Positions 8,925-16,356 of a stretch of 64,000 nucleotides of DNA are shown piece after piece (the first letter of the stretch is position 1; each line of letters opens with the position of its first letter). The translations under genes were made by a program, and so were the position numbers. The stretch spans positions 1-64,000 of the forward strand of contig NZ_JBFANZ010000001.1 in the NCBI RefSeq assembly GCF_040659735.1, written 5' to 3'. A model generated the notes under the pieces. It made no database searches. It was not told where the DNA came from and was given only the letters and a program-made list of their open reading frames with translations. Origin of the DNA: Micromonospora_I sp040659735 (lineage in GTDB: Bacteria > Actinomycetota > Actinomycetes > Mycobacteriales > Micromonosporaceae).

Positions 8925-9584
8925 ATGCACCCAACCGACCCGTCCCGTCGCCGACTGCTCACCGGGGCCGCCGGCCTGACCGGCGGTCTGCTCATCGGCG
9001 GGCTGTTGCGCCCCGACCCCGCGCACGCGGCCGCGACGCCTCCGCGGGTCTACACCCGCGCGGAGTGGAACGCGCGCCCACCGACCGGCGCCATCCGCTA
9101 TCTGGACCGGCAGCCGGACCACATCGTCGTACACCACACGGCTGGCGAGAACACCACCGACTACTCGCTCGCCGCGGCTTTCCGCCACTCGCACTGGATC
9201 CAGGACCTGCACATGGACCGCAACGGCTGGATCGACTCCGGTCAGCAGTTGACGATCAGCCGCGGCGGCTACGTCATGGAGGGGCGCAGCCTGAGCCTGC
9301 GGGCGATCACGGAGGGGCAGCACGTCAGCGGGGCGCAGACGGCCAACCACAACGACCACACGATCGGCATCGAGAACGAGGGGATCTACGTCTCGGCGCC
9401 GGTGCCGGCGAAGCTCTTCGGTTCACTCGTGCAGACCTGCGCCTGGCTCTGCGCCACGTATGACCTCGATCCCTTCGCGGCGATCGTCGGCCACCGCGAC
9501 TACGTCAACACCCAGTGTCCGGGCGACGTCCTCTACGCCCGCCTGCCCGAACTGCGGCAGAAGGTCGCCGCCGCGATGGGTTGA
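8925..9584 (+). CDS. Tat-exported N-acetylmuramoyl-L-alanine amidase (PGRP/Amidase_2 family)
   Basis: 219 aa. It cleaves the lactyl-peptide bond in peptidoglycan outside the cell. The ATG at 8925 follows GGGAGG and begins with a Tat signal (SRRRLLTGAAG, Ala cleavage near PAHA). The catalytic domain starts PPRVYTRAEW, typical of peptidoglycan-recognition amidases. Zinc ligands are visible as His in HIVVHHTAG, His in IVGHRDY and Cys in TQCPGD. It is followed after 109 bp by a GH25 muramidase; together they can cut both peptide and glycan strands. Whether the target is self or foreign wall cannot be told. Confidence 0.92.
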   Translation: MHPTDPSRRRLLTGAAGLTGGLLIGGLLRPDPAHAAATPPRVYTRAEWNARPPTGAIRYLDRQPDHIVVHHTAGENTTDYSLAAAFRHSHWIQDLHMDRNGWIDSGQQLTISRGGYVMEGRSLSLRAITEGQHVSGAQTANHNDHTIGIENEGIYVSAPVPAKLFGSLVQTCAWLCATYDLDPFAAIVGHRDYVNTQCPGDVLYARLPELRQKVAAAMG

Positions 9585-9693
9585 ACGGCCGCGGTCACCC
9601 ATCCGTGTATGAAGAAATCTTTAACAACTATTGCGATCTTGGGCACATAACTTCAAAGATGAGGCTCAATCACCGCTGTCCTGGGGAGGAACA
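9585..9693 (+). promoter_or_regulatory. AT-rich leader of the lysozyme gene
   Basis: The stretch 9605-9675 is strikingly AT-rich for this genome and contains TTAACA (about 9621) and TAACTT-like hexamers, consistent with a promoter. It also holds a 13-codon open frame (9609-9650, MKKSLTTIAILGT) containing a rare TTA Leu codon, but no ribosome binding site precedes it. It is treated as promoter/5' leader rather than a gene. Confidence 0.35.
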
Positions 9694-10452
9694 ATGAACA
9701 GCACGACCCGCATGAGACCTCTTCGCCGGATCCTGACCGCCGGCCTCAGCCTCGTCGCCGCGACCACCGCGATCGTCGCGATCAGCGCCACGCCGGCCCA
9801 GGCCGCGACGACGCCCGGCATCGACATCTCGCACTGGCAGGGCTCGATCAACTGGACCAGTGTCCGCAACAGCGGCGTCGAGTTCGCCTACATCAAGGCG
9901 ACCGAGAGCAACAACTACAAGGACCCGCAGTTCAACACCAACTACGTCAACTCCTACAACGCCGGCGTGATCCGCGGGGCCTATCACTTCGCCCGCCCGA
10001 ACGCCTCGTCCGGCGCCGTTCAGGCCAACTACCTGGCCAGCAACGGCGGCGCCTGGTCCGCCGACAGCCGCACCCTGCCGGCCGCGCTCGACATCGAGAA
10101 CAACCCGAGCGGCGCCCAGTGCTACGGCCTGAGCACGACGGCGATGCGCAACTGGATCGCCGACTTCCTCAACACCTACCGCGCCCGCACCGGTCGCTAC
10201 GCGGTCATCTACACCACCACCAACTGGTGGAACACCTGCACGGGCAGCTACACGGGCTTCGCGGCCAACCATCCGATGTGGGTCGCCCGCTGGTCGAGCA
10301 CGGTCGGCGCCCTGCCCGCCGGCTGGGGCACCTGGAGCTTCTGGCAGTACACCAGCACCGGCAGCGTCCCCGGCATCTCCGGCAACGTCGACCGCAATTA
10401 CTGGAACGGCACCCGCGACCGCCTGATCGCGCTGGCCAACAACACCCCGTAA
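9694..10452 (+). CDS. Secreted GH25 lysozyme (1,4-beta-N-acetylmuramidase)
   Basis: 252 aa. The ATG at 9694 follows GGGGAGGA and starts a signal peptide (RRILTAGLSLVAATTAIVAI, cleavage near AQA). The mature protein is one GH25 domain beginning PGIDISHWQG. The acidic active-site residues are visible in the first strand (GIDISHW), EFAYIKATES, AALDIENN and the C-terminal WQYTSTG strand. It hydrolyses MurNAc-GlcNAc bonds. No wall-binding repeat is attached, so it is probably released. It forms a wall-lysis pair with the preceding amidase. Confidence 0.93.
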   Translation: MNSTTRMRPLRRILTAGLSLVAATTAIVAISATPAQAATTPGIDISHWQGSINWTSVRNSGVEFAYIKATESNNYKDPQFNTNYVNSYNAGVIRGAYHFARPNASSGAVQANYLASNGGAWSADSRTLPAALDIENNPSGAQCYGLSTTAMRNWIADFLNTYRARTGRYAVIYTTTNWWNTCTGSYTGFAANHPMWVARWSSTVGALPAGWGTWSFWQYTSTGSVPGISGNVDRNYWNGTRDRLIALANNTP

Positions 10453-10467
10453 GCACACATCCCCGCC

Positions 10468-10510
10468 GACCGGGAGGAGCCCTTGCCGGGGCCCCTCCCG
10501 GTCGCTTTTT
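10468..10510 (+). terminator. Rho-independent terminator of the lysozyme gene
   Basis: A 10-bp stem GACCGGGAGG/CCTCCCGGTC with an inner GCCC/GGGC extension and a short loop is followed by CTTTTTG. It is one of the few terminators here with a true T run. Confidence 0.85.
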
Positions 10511-10591
10511 GTCCGGTCGCCACAGCCCGTTGTATACCTGGCCGGCGAACACGTGCTCGCCACCCGATCCGTCGCGACGGAAGGAACTGAG

Positions 10592-11068
10592 GTGCCGAAG
10601 ACCCACACCTATGAGCTCTGCGTGACCTGGACCGGCGCCGGGGACACCGGCACGACGAGCTACCGCGCGTACAGCCGCGCCCACGAGATCACGGCAACCG
10701 GCCCCGCGCCGCTCCCGGGCTCCGCTGACCCGTCGTTCCGCGGCGATCCGGAGCGGTGGAACCCGGAGCAACTCCTCGTGACCTCACTCGCGCAGTGCCA
10801 CATGCTGTGGTACCTGAGCCTCTGCGCCAACGCCGGCATCGTCGTCACGGCATACACCGACAACCCGCGCGGGACCATGACCGAGACCGCCGACGGCGGC
10901 GGACACTTCACCGAGGTCGTGCTGCGACCCGAGGTCACCGTCGCCGGGCAGGAAATGACCGACCGGGCCACCGCGCTGCACGAGGCCGCGCACAAGCTCT
11001 GCTTCATCGCGCGGTCGGTCAACTTTCCGGTACGCCACGAGCCGGTCATCCGCATCCAGCACGTCTGA
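10592..11068 (+). CDS. OsmC family peroxidase
   Basis: 158 aa cytoplasmic thiol peroxidase of the OsmC/Ohr superfamily. The GTG at 10592 is used because AAGGA lies seven bases before it. The first redox Cys is in SLAQCHMLWYL, the second in HKLCFIARSVNFPV, the paired pattern of OsmC proteins that reduce hydroperoxides. The N-terminal beta-rich part (YELCVTWTGAG...) and the GDPERWNPEQLL segment match YhfA-type OsmC proteins. It follows the lysozyme terminator, so it has its own promoter. Substrate is not determined. Confidence 0.88.
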   Translation: MPKTHTYELCVTWTGAGDTGTTSYRAYSRAHEITATGPAPLPGSADPSFRGDPERWNPEQLLVTSLAQCHMLWYLSLCANAGIVVTAYTDNPRGTMTETADGGGHFTEVVLRPEVTVAGQEMTDRATALHEAAHKLCFIARSVNFPVRHEPVIRIQHV

Positions 11069-11124
11069 CGGGTATGACGATCGGTCGCCGTGGGTAAGTA
11101 GCACCCGACGATGATTGGGGGTTG

Positions 11125-11286
11125 ATGAAGATGGCGATGACCGACCGAATCAAAGGATTTCTGCAGAGCCCGCGCGGCAAGGAAATGATCCAGCGCGGAC
11201 GCAGCGAGATGTCGAAGCCGGCCACGCAGCAGAAGCTGAAGGAACTGGCGCAACGGGTGACCGGGAAGACCGGGCCGCGCCGCTAG
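11125..11286 (+). CDS. Small basic helical protein, 53 aa, unknown
   Basis: Short gene starting ATG at 11125 (GGGGG upstream) and ending TAG at 11286. The sequence is basic and amphipathic: TDRIKGFLQSPRGKEM, then QQKLKELAQRVTGK. No signal or membrane segment is present. GC-rich third positions, a start context and the strong hairpin right after the stop support a true gene. The repeated short helix pattern suggests a small coiled or DNA/partner-binding peptide, which is inference. No function is assigned. Confidence 0.6.
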   Translation: MKMAMTDRIKGFLQSPRGKEMIQRGRSEMSKPATQQKLKELAQRVTGKTGPRR

Positions 11287-11299
11287 AACGCACCCGTCA

Positions 11300-11364
11300 C
11301 GTGCTACATCCCGGGAGCAGTCGCCTTCCCGTACCGGAAGCGGCTCGTCCCGGGATGTAGCACG
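11300..11364. terminator. Bidirectional terminator, 17-bp stem with nested hairpin
   Basis: Perfect 17-bp arms (11300-11316 and 11348-11364) enclose 31 nt that carry a second small stem (CTTCC/GGAAG). It sits between the convergent 53-aa gene and the VOC gene. Confidence 0.7.
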
Positions 11365-11377
11365 ATCGTGCGATGGT

Positions 11378-11827
11378 CTACCGCTCCCGTCCTCCGCGGC
11401 TGACCGTCCGGACGCCGTCCAACGCTTCGTCCACCTGCTCGCCGAGTTCTTCGACAAGCTGACGCTGCTGGGCAGGACGTGATAGCAGGCAGAACTCGTT
11501 GCCTTCAGGATCAGCAAGCACCACCCAGCTCACGTCGGAGGGCTGTCCCACGTCGACGCGTCGTGCACCGAGGGTGAGCAACCGGTCAAGCTCCTCCGCG
11601 GTGGACACGCCGTCGGCACGCAGGTCGAAATGCAACCGGTTCTTGACCACCTTGCCCTCTGGCACGGCCACCACGTCGATCATCGGCCAGGAACGGTCGG
11701 AGGCTGCGATCGTGATCACCTCAGCATCCTCCTCAACAACCCGCCAGCCGAGAACCGAGCACCAAAAGTCGGCGATCAGTTGTGGTCGGATGGCGTCGAC
11801 GGCGATGACGGCAAGACGGCTCGGCAT
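11378..11827 (-). CDS. VOC (glyoxalase/bleomycin-resistance fold) family protein
   Basis: 149 aa, cytoplasmic. The ATG at 11827 starts MPSRLAVIAVDAIRPQLIADFW, the common start of VOC domains; GTG at 11845 is an alternative start. Two beta-alpha-beta-beta-beta modules are visible, with LHFDLRAD opening the second and VLADPEGNEFCLL at its end (Glu metal-ligand position). The family includes metal enzymes and drug-binding proteins, so the ligand is unknown. A C-terminal acidic tail follows. It lies next to a transposase relic in an accessory stretch. Confidence 0.8.
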   Translation of the reverse strand: MPSRLAVIAVDAIRPQLIADFWCSVLGWRVVEEDAEVITIAASDRSWPMIDVVAVPEGKVVKNRLHFDLRADGVSTAEELDRLLTLGARRVDVGQPSDVSWVVLADPEGNEFCLLSRPAQQRQLVEELGEQVDEALDGVRTVSRGGRER

Positions 11828-11914
11828 GCCGTGATTTTCACCCACCCGCGGCGATCCGACAGCCCCAGTGCGGCGCTCATCCCGACACAGCCGACCAGAT
11901 CAAGCACCACAGCC

Positions 11915-11986
11915 GACGACTTCCCCGCGCTGCCCGGCGGTCAGCACCAGAGACAGCGGCTTCTGGCCTTGCTCGCTGACCAGGTA
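11915..11986 (-). pseudogene. IS5-family transposase relic
   Basis: Reading the minus strand down from 11986 gives YLVSEQGQKPLSLVLTAGQRG, which matches the segment before the DDE motif in IS5-family transposases (...KIHLVSEQGQKPLSLVLTAGQRGD...). A neighbouring frame just upstream keeps SLGRQPG, like the GRSRGG motif, so the copy is frameshifted. No other part of the element remains. Inferred from remembered family patterns. Confidence 0.5.
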
Positions 11987-12060
11987 CGTGCGCCCCGGCG
12001 ACCGAGAGTCCGGGCTGACGTCCCAAGCTCTGTCGCGCCGAGACCTCCCACCGCTGACGC

Positions 12061-12630
12061 TCACCGTCCATTGAGAGCGTTCAGCTTGGTCAGTATCCGG
12101 CCCAGGTGCGGTTCGAGGGTCGCTGGGTCGGCGTCAGCCACCTCCCGAGGCGTCCACCACCGCACGCTGCGGAACTCCGAGAGGTCGGGGACGATTTTCT
12201 GGTCACGGCTGCCGCTCAGCAAGAACCAGAGGCTCACGTCGACATGTCGGTCCTTTGGTGCCCCGACCGTGACGGTGACGGTGACGAAGGCCGGGCGCTC
12301 GCCAAAGGGCGGAGAGAACACCGCCGGCAGGCCCAGTTCCTCCATCACCTCCCGGCGTACCGTCTCCGTGGGGTGCTCGCCCGGCTCGACGTGGCCACCG
12401 CTGGGCAGCCACTTCCCCGCCTTGCGGTGGTCGACCAGCAGCACGCTGCCGTCCGTCTCGTCGTACACCAGAAAGTACGCCACCAGATGCGGTGATGGCG
12501 TGCGTGGCTTCTCCCGGCGAAAGATGTCCTCGGTCCCTGCCAGCCAGGCCAAGCACTCCGCCCGGTGCCGCGCCTCCAATTCGTCCCCCGGCGTCAGCGT
12601 CTCGACCAGCGCTCGGATCTCGCTCTCCAT
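12061..12630 (-). CDS. NUDIX hydrolase
   Basis: 189 aa, cytoplasmic. The full Nudix box is present: GGHVEPGE, seven residues, then REVMEELG (about residues 83-105), giving the Mg-binding Glu set. The first 50 residues are helical (MESEIRALVETLTPGDELEARHR) and lie before the fold. It hydrolyses a nucleoside-diphosphate-linked compound, but the substrate cannot be read from sequence. The ATG at 12630 is chosen because conservation starts there, with a weak GGTGCGG upstream; the frame extends further with Arg-rich low-complexity sequence that looks non-coding. Confidence 0.85.
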   Translation of the reverse strand: MESEIRALVETLTPGDELEARHRAECLAWLAGTEDIFRREKPRTPSPHLVAYFLVYDETDGSVLLVDHRKAGKWLPSGGHVEPGEHPTETVRREVMEELGLPAVFSPPFGERPAFVTVTVTVGAPKDRHVDVSLWFLLSGSRDQKIVPDLSEFRSVRWWTPREVADADPATLEPHLGRILTKLNALNGR

Positions 12631-13037
12631 CCGCACCGGTCGGATGCTGCCAGCCGGGTGCGACAGCGGCAACCGCGAGCAGACCACGGCGCTCATCCGC
12701 GCCCATCGGCGACGGCGGGCTGCCGAACGGCGTTCGGCCTGGTAGGTGGCTCGACACCCCGCAAGTTCGACGCTGCGACCGTGGCGCGACCCGTTATCTG
12801 TCAGTGGATTCCGGGCGGTGCTGATCCGTACCTGGCGCCAAGCGTCCTCTGACGCGGTAGCGGCCTGCATCAAAGGGCTTGTTTTGTTGCTGCCTCTGGC
12901 ACTGGCGTGGCCACAGTTGCTCGCGCTGCCCCAAAGACCGATGAGTGACGCCGGCGGCGACAGTCATGCGCTGTCACCGCCGGCATGGGCTTCCTGGGCT
13001 GGCTTAGATCTAGCAAGCAGCCACTCGATGGGCCCCG
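12631..13037. other. Gene-free stretch of 407 bp
   Basis: No coding region is supported. The right end holds the DUF805 terminator (12950-12984). The middle (about 12870-12900) is locally T-rich. I see no transposase or RNA signature. Confidence 0.5.
12950..12984 (-). terminator. Terminator of the DUF805 gene
   Basis: 14-bp stem GCCGGCGGCGACAG/CTGTCACCGCCGGC with one C-A mismatch and a 7-nt loop, 54 bp past the DUF805 stop. Confidence 0.65.
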
Positions 13038-13445
13038 TCAGGCCATGCTGGGGGCGGCGGCTTGCGGAGCGTCCTTCGGGTCGGCACCGTACCGGTTACC
13101 TCCCCGCGTGCCGTCCTTCAGGGCGAACACGAGCAGGACGATGCCGCCCACGAGAGGCACGAGTCCGATCAACAGCCACCAGGCCGAGCGGTCGGTGTCG
13201 TGAAGTCGCCGCACGGTAACGGCCAGGCCCGGCAGTAGCAGGGCCAAGCTGACGATGATCCCGATGACGCCGGTAGAGCTGGGATCCGACCCGATGTCGG
13301 TCCCCAGCGCGCCGTCCAGAATTCCGGCGACGATGCTGAGGATCAGGGTGAAGAGGAAGAACCACCAGTACTCGGACCGGCGAGCTCGACCGCCGAAGCC
13401 GGCGTACTGGGAGAGGACGGATTTGATGGCATCAACGGGGGACAT
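13038..13445 (-). CDS. DUF805 family membrane protein
   Basis: 135 aa inner-membrane protein. The ATG at 13445 follows GGAG by six bases. The family hallmark start is present (YAGFGGRARRSEYWWFFLF), as are VRRLHDTDRSAWWLLIGLVPLVGGI and the terminal GGNRYG. Four hydrophobic segments fit the usual four-helix topology. Its function is not known; the family is often found near phage or stress genes. It is a single gene with its own terminator. Confidence 0.9.
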   Translation of the reverse strand: MSPVDAIKSVLSQYAGFGGRARRSEYWWFFLFTLILSIVAGILDGALGTDIGSDPSSTGVIGIIVSLALLLPGLAVTVRRLHDTDRSAWWLLIGLVPLVGGIVLLVFALKDGTRGGNRYGADPKDAPQAAAPSMA

Positions 13446-14027
13446 GCATTCTCCAGCTCAATGAGAGATTCAGACCTGCAAGGTCAACTGCGACGCAGCC
13501 AAGCAGACGGCCGGCGGGCGGTCAATGGCCGTTCGGCTGCCCCTGCCGGTTGGGGCCTGGGACTTAAACCCTGAACCCCTCCGGCGCGGTGCTGATCAAC
13601 GCCAATCGGGCGGATCGGCCGCCTGACCTCGGCGAGTTTCTTCCGCTGCCTTACATCGGTTGACAGCCTTTGTCGGCGTCATTTGTGCCCGACATGTACC
13701 CAACGATCTTGCCGGGCCGTCGCTCCGGTCCACCGTCCCGCCCCTGCCTTCTGGTCATCCCGATGCTCCTATGGATGTCAAGCTCCGTCGGCTGCCATCC
13801 CGCCGGCGGGGCTTGACCCCTTCGTCCCGAAAGGACGATCACTCGTCGGCGAGCTGCGCAAACATCGGGACGGAGCTGCCCGAGCGGTCCATCAGCGTCC
13901 ACCGGGTGTCCACCCGTACGCGCGCCCGTCCTCACCCAGTTCGTCACTCATCATGGGAAGCTCGTCCCCGCCAACCGAACCGCGCTGGCTTCATGAGGAC
14001 TACCAGCTGCGGAAGTCACCACGAGCG
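13446..14027. other. Gene-poor stretch with one copy of a near-direct repeat
   Basis: No confident gene is seen in 582 bp. Open frames on both strands here have Arg/Pro/Ser composition typical of frame shadows. The stretch contains the left copy (13757-13782) of a 26-bp near-direct repeat whose right copy lies at 14535-14560. It is probably decayed accessory DNA. Confidence 0.4.
13757..13782 (+). repeat. Near-direct repeat, left copy
   Basis: 26 bp starting ATCCCGATGCTC and ending GTCAAG; 23 of 26 bases match the copy at 14535-14560. The pair brackets the 159-aa orphan gene. Confidence 0.45.
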
Positions 14028-14507
14028 ATGAGGACGGACGTGATCGTTCTGGCGTTTACTCTCCCGCCAGTTGGCTCTGCCTGGCGCGAGACTTGGTCGC
14101 TGCCCGTCAACCGTGATCCGATTACGGTCTCGGAGATGGACCTGCGCTACAAGTATTTCGCGGCGAATGTGGAGATGACTGTCAACGACGTGCCCTTCAT
14201 CCGGCCGTCGGGGCCTGAGCCAATCATCGATCTTGGCTTGTCCTTCAAGTGGGTCGAGAAGCGGCTTGCGCTCGGCGAGGATGTGGCCTTCGGCTTCACC
14301 GAGCACCACGAGGTGATCCATCTTCGCGGAGCCGGGCCAATAGTCTCCATCGAGTCGTCGGAGTTGCCGCACCGCGCCGAGGCGGACAGGAGCACGCTGC
14401 TTGTCGAGCTTGCCCGGTTCACGGAGTCGGTCTATCAACGGCTCGTTGAAGATGTCGCCGGTATCGGGGGCAACCCAGTGGTGCAGAGGCTCCGCCCGTC
14501 GGCGTGA
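14028..14507 (+). CDS. Orphan protein, 159 aa, possible immunity-type
   Basis: Not firmly recognised. The part from about residue 37 (MDLRYKYFAANVEMTVNDVPF) to the end is a well-formed globular sequence with alternating beta strands and a C-terminal helix (LVELARFTESVYQRLVEDV). The true start could be the ATG at 14136 rather than 14028, since residues 1-36 look less constrained and no good ribosome binding site is seen for either. It lies in a gene-poor patch just before an SMI1/KNR4 gene and a DUF2283 gene, both typical of orphan immunity clusters, which is the only reason to suspect such a role. It is bracketed by near-direct repeats. Confidence 0.55.
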   Translation: MRTDVIVLAFTLPPVGSAWRETWSLPVNRDPITVSEMDLRYKYFAANVEMTVNDVPFIRPSGPEPIIDLGLSFKWVEKRLALGEDVAFGFTEHHEVIHLRGAGPIVSIESSELPHRAEADRSTLLVELARFTESVYQRLVEDVAGIGGNPVVQRLRPSA

Positions 14508-14534
14508 TGCCACGCTTCGCCCTCGCCTGCCGCG

Positions 14535-14560
14535 ATCCCGATGCTCGTACGGAGGTCAAG
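14535..14560 (+). repeat. Near-direct repeat, right copy
   Basis: Partner of 13757-13782, with three mismatches in 26 bp, 28 bp after the stop of the 159-aa gene. Confidence 0.45.
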
Positions 14561-14619
14561 TGGTCAGGGCGTTGAAGTCTGCGACCAGGGGAAACACCGG
14601 TCGCGAGATAGTCCCGTAG

Positions 14620-15114
14620 GTGACGGTGCACGAAGCCGAGGCAATGTGCCGTCCCCAGGATTGGACGGTCCGAGGGCTGCCCCTACCCCCGACGCTGGTC
14701 GCTTTGCTGGAGCAGCGCCTTTGGCGGCACCCAGGAGCCCACGTACTCCACGACGTCATGCCATGGTTCCAAGCCCCCCTGATGTTCATCGGCAACCGTG
14801 ACCATATTCGGTTTGAGAGCGATTCCCTGGATCTCCTCGCCGACGACGCCCCGTCATCGCTGCTGTTCCGGGTGGCCCGCGGCAGTCAAGTCGACCGGCA
14901 TGTCGCCCTGCCGTGGCTCGACGCGGAGCGCGCAGTCTTTATCGCAGTCAACCGCAACCCCGGCGACGACGTTGCCCTCGCGCTCGACTACCGCACCGAC
15001 CTCACCGATCCGAGCGTTGTGGCCAGTGACTTCTGGACCAACCCGAGCCAGTGCTCATGGCGGCTGGTGACACCCACATTCACCCAACTCGTCGCGGTCC
15101 TCGGTCTCGGCTGA
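14620..15114 (+). CDS. SMI1/KNR4 (SUKH superfamily) protein
   Basis: 164 aa, cytoplasmic. The N-terminal helix (PPTLVALLEQRLW), the central PSSLLFRVARG and the C-terminal AVNRNPGDDVALALDYR...PSVVASDFW...CSWRLVTPTFTQLVAVLGL are the pattern of SMI1/KNR4 proteins, many of which are immunity proteins against secreted toxins. The GTG at 14620 has GATAGT seven bases before it, which could be a -10 for a leaderless mRNA. No toxin gene is in the window. It is followed at once by a transposase relic. Confidence 0.7.
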   Translation: MTVHEAEAMCRPQDWTVRGLPLPPTLVALLEQRLWRHPGAHVLHDVMPWFQAPLMFIGNRDHIRFESDSLDLLADDAPSSLLFRVARGSQVDRHVALPWLDAERAVFIAVNRNPGDDVALALDYRTDLTDPSVVASDFWTNPSQCSWRLVTPTFTQLVAVLGLG

Positions 15115-15116
15115 TC

Positions 15117-15329
15117 GGCCGCGTTCCGTTGACAGAGATAGGAGCGTCACCCCACGACGGTCGCACCCTCACCGTCGAAGCCGCCGACACCACCTTCCGC
15201 GTCCACGACGGCGACCAGCTCCTCACCGAAGTCGCCAGCAGCACGACCAAGAACATGGCCCGGTTCAAAGTACGCAAGCCAGAACCCTCCCGGCAGGGCA
15301 CCAGCGACACCGGTCCTATGCCAGCCTGA
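15117..15329 (+). pseudogene. IS481-like transposase C-terminal relic
   Basis: The frame ending TGA at 15329 reads GRTLTVEAADTTFRVHDGDQ, then a TTK...ARFKVRKPEP tail, a pattern I recall from the C-terminus of actinobacterial IS481-type transposases. No catalytic DDE region precedes it; the frame runs back into the 3' end of the SMI1/KNR4 gene. Its stop overlaps the ATG of the DUF2283 gene. Family assignment is from memory and moderate. Confidence 0.5.
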
Positions 15330-15601
15330 TGACCATGTACACGGAGGCACGCATCCCGCTGGTCTGCACCTACGACAGCGACGCTGACGCGGCATACGTC
15401 TATCTCGAACACCCCATCTCAGCTGCAGCGGCACAGCAGGTCATGCCGTTCGACACCAGCCGCGGCATGTTTAACCTGGACCTCAACACCGAGGGCCACG
15501 TCCTCGGCCTGGAAATCATCGGCGCCCGCAGACACCTACCGCCCGCTCTCCTGCAGGCGATGCTGGAGCACAACCAAGGTCGAACGAAGAAGAACAGATG
15601 A
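15329..15601 (+). CDS. DUF2283 domain protein
   Basis: 90 aa, cytoplasmic. The domain is recognised by YDSDADAAYVYLEHPI near the start, then FDTSRGMFNLDLNTEGHVLGLEIIGARRHLPP. DUF2283 proteins are small beta-rich proteins of unknown function, often found alone or next to toxin-antitoxin and immunity genes. The ATG at 15329 overlaps the stop of a transposase relic; ATG at 15335 is an equal candidate. The coding part is less GC-biased than core genes nearby, which fits an acquired patch. Confidence 0.8.
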   Translation: MTMYTEARIPLVCTYDSDADAAYVYLEHPISAAAAQQVMPFDTSRGMFNLDLNTEGHVLGLEIIGARRHLPPALLQAMLEHNQGRTKKNR

Positions 15602-15614
15602 TCGTCTAGCCGGA

Positions 15615-15637
15615 TGTGTCACCCAACATCTGACACC
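15615..15637. repeat. Possible IS481-type terminal sequence remnant
   Basis: TGTGTCACCCAACATCTGACACC contains inverted GTGTCA/TGACAC halves and resembles the TGTCACCC-type ends of IS481 elements. It lies 14 bp after the DUF2283 gene. The rest of 15602-15826 shows nothing else. Confidence 0.3.
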
Positions 15638-15826
15638 AATCCGTCACGCATCAAGTGGAGCCCGACATCGCCGGCAGCTGGTTGTCCTGCGCCGGGTGAT
15701 GGTTGATTCCGCGGCCTCGGATGATGCTTTACATGATCGCGACGTCCGCGCGACTCGCGACATGTCAGTGCGTTCCTGACCGGCGGGTAGACCGCTGGCG
15801 TACTCGCCGTCAGATGAGCGCTCACG

Positions 15827-16297
15827 TCAACACCCGCACGCTGCCTCGGCGATCGGCGCGGTGAGGTCGTCGATCGGACGCACGATCACGCCCTCGGCCG
15901 TCTGCACTGGGAGGCCTTCACGGACCCAGTACTCATACCCTCCGATCATCTCCTTGACCTGGAAGCCAAGCCTGGCGAACTCCAGCGCGGCCCGGGTCGC
16001 GCCGTTGCACCCTGGCCCCCAGCAGTACGTGACGACGACGACGCCGGCCGGCAGCAGGCCCGAGACCCGTGCGCCGATCTCGGCGGTCGGCAGATGGATC
16101 GCGCCGGGCAGATGGCCCTGCCACCACGCCTCCTGGCTGCGAGAGTCGACGACGGCCAGGCCGTCGACACCGCGTTCCAGATCGGCGTGAACGTCGGAGA
16201 CATCGGTTTCGAAGGACAGGCGGGCGGCGAAATGGGCGGCAGCGCGGGCCGGATGGGCCGGCGGCACGGACAGTACAGCGGACATGACAACGATCAT
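15827..16297 (-). CDS. Rhodanese-like domain protein
   Basis: 156 aa, single rhodanese domain. VVDSRSQEAWWQGHLPGAIHLP is the classical first motif; the active-site loop is YCWGPGCNGAT, with the persulfide-carrying Cys first. The C-terminal Cys-Gly-Cys is an unusual addition. It may transfer sulfur or act in detoxification; substrate unknown. It is divergent from a GlxA-type regulator with 59 bp between starts, an arrangement known for FtrA-type regulators and rhodaneses in other bacteria, so regulation by that neighbour is likely. Start ATG 16297 lacks a clear ribosome binding site. Confidence 0.85.
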   Translation of the reverse strand: MIVVMSAVLSVPPAHPARAAAHFAARLSFETDVSDVHADLERGVDGLAVVDSRSQEAWWQGHLPGAIHLPTAEIGARVSGLLPAGVVVVTYCWGPGCNGATRAALEFARLGFQVKEMIGGYEYWVREGLPVQTAEGVIVRPIDDLTAPIAEAACGC

Positions 16298-16356
16298 GAC
16301 CAGGAACGCAACGGTCGGATAGTGGCGTGAACGACGCGTATCGCTAACATTCCGCC

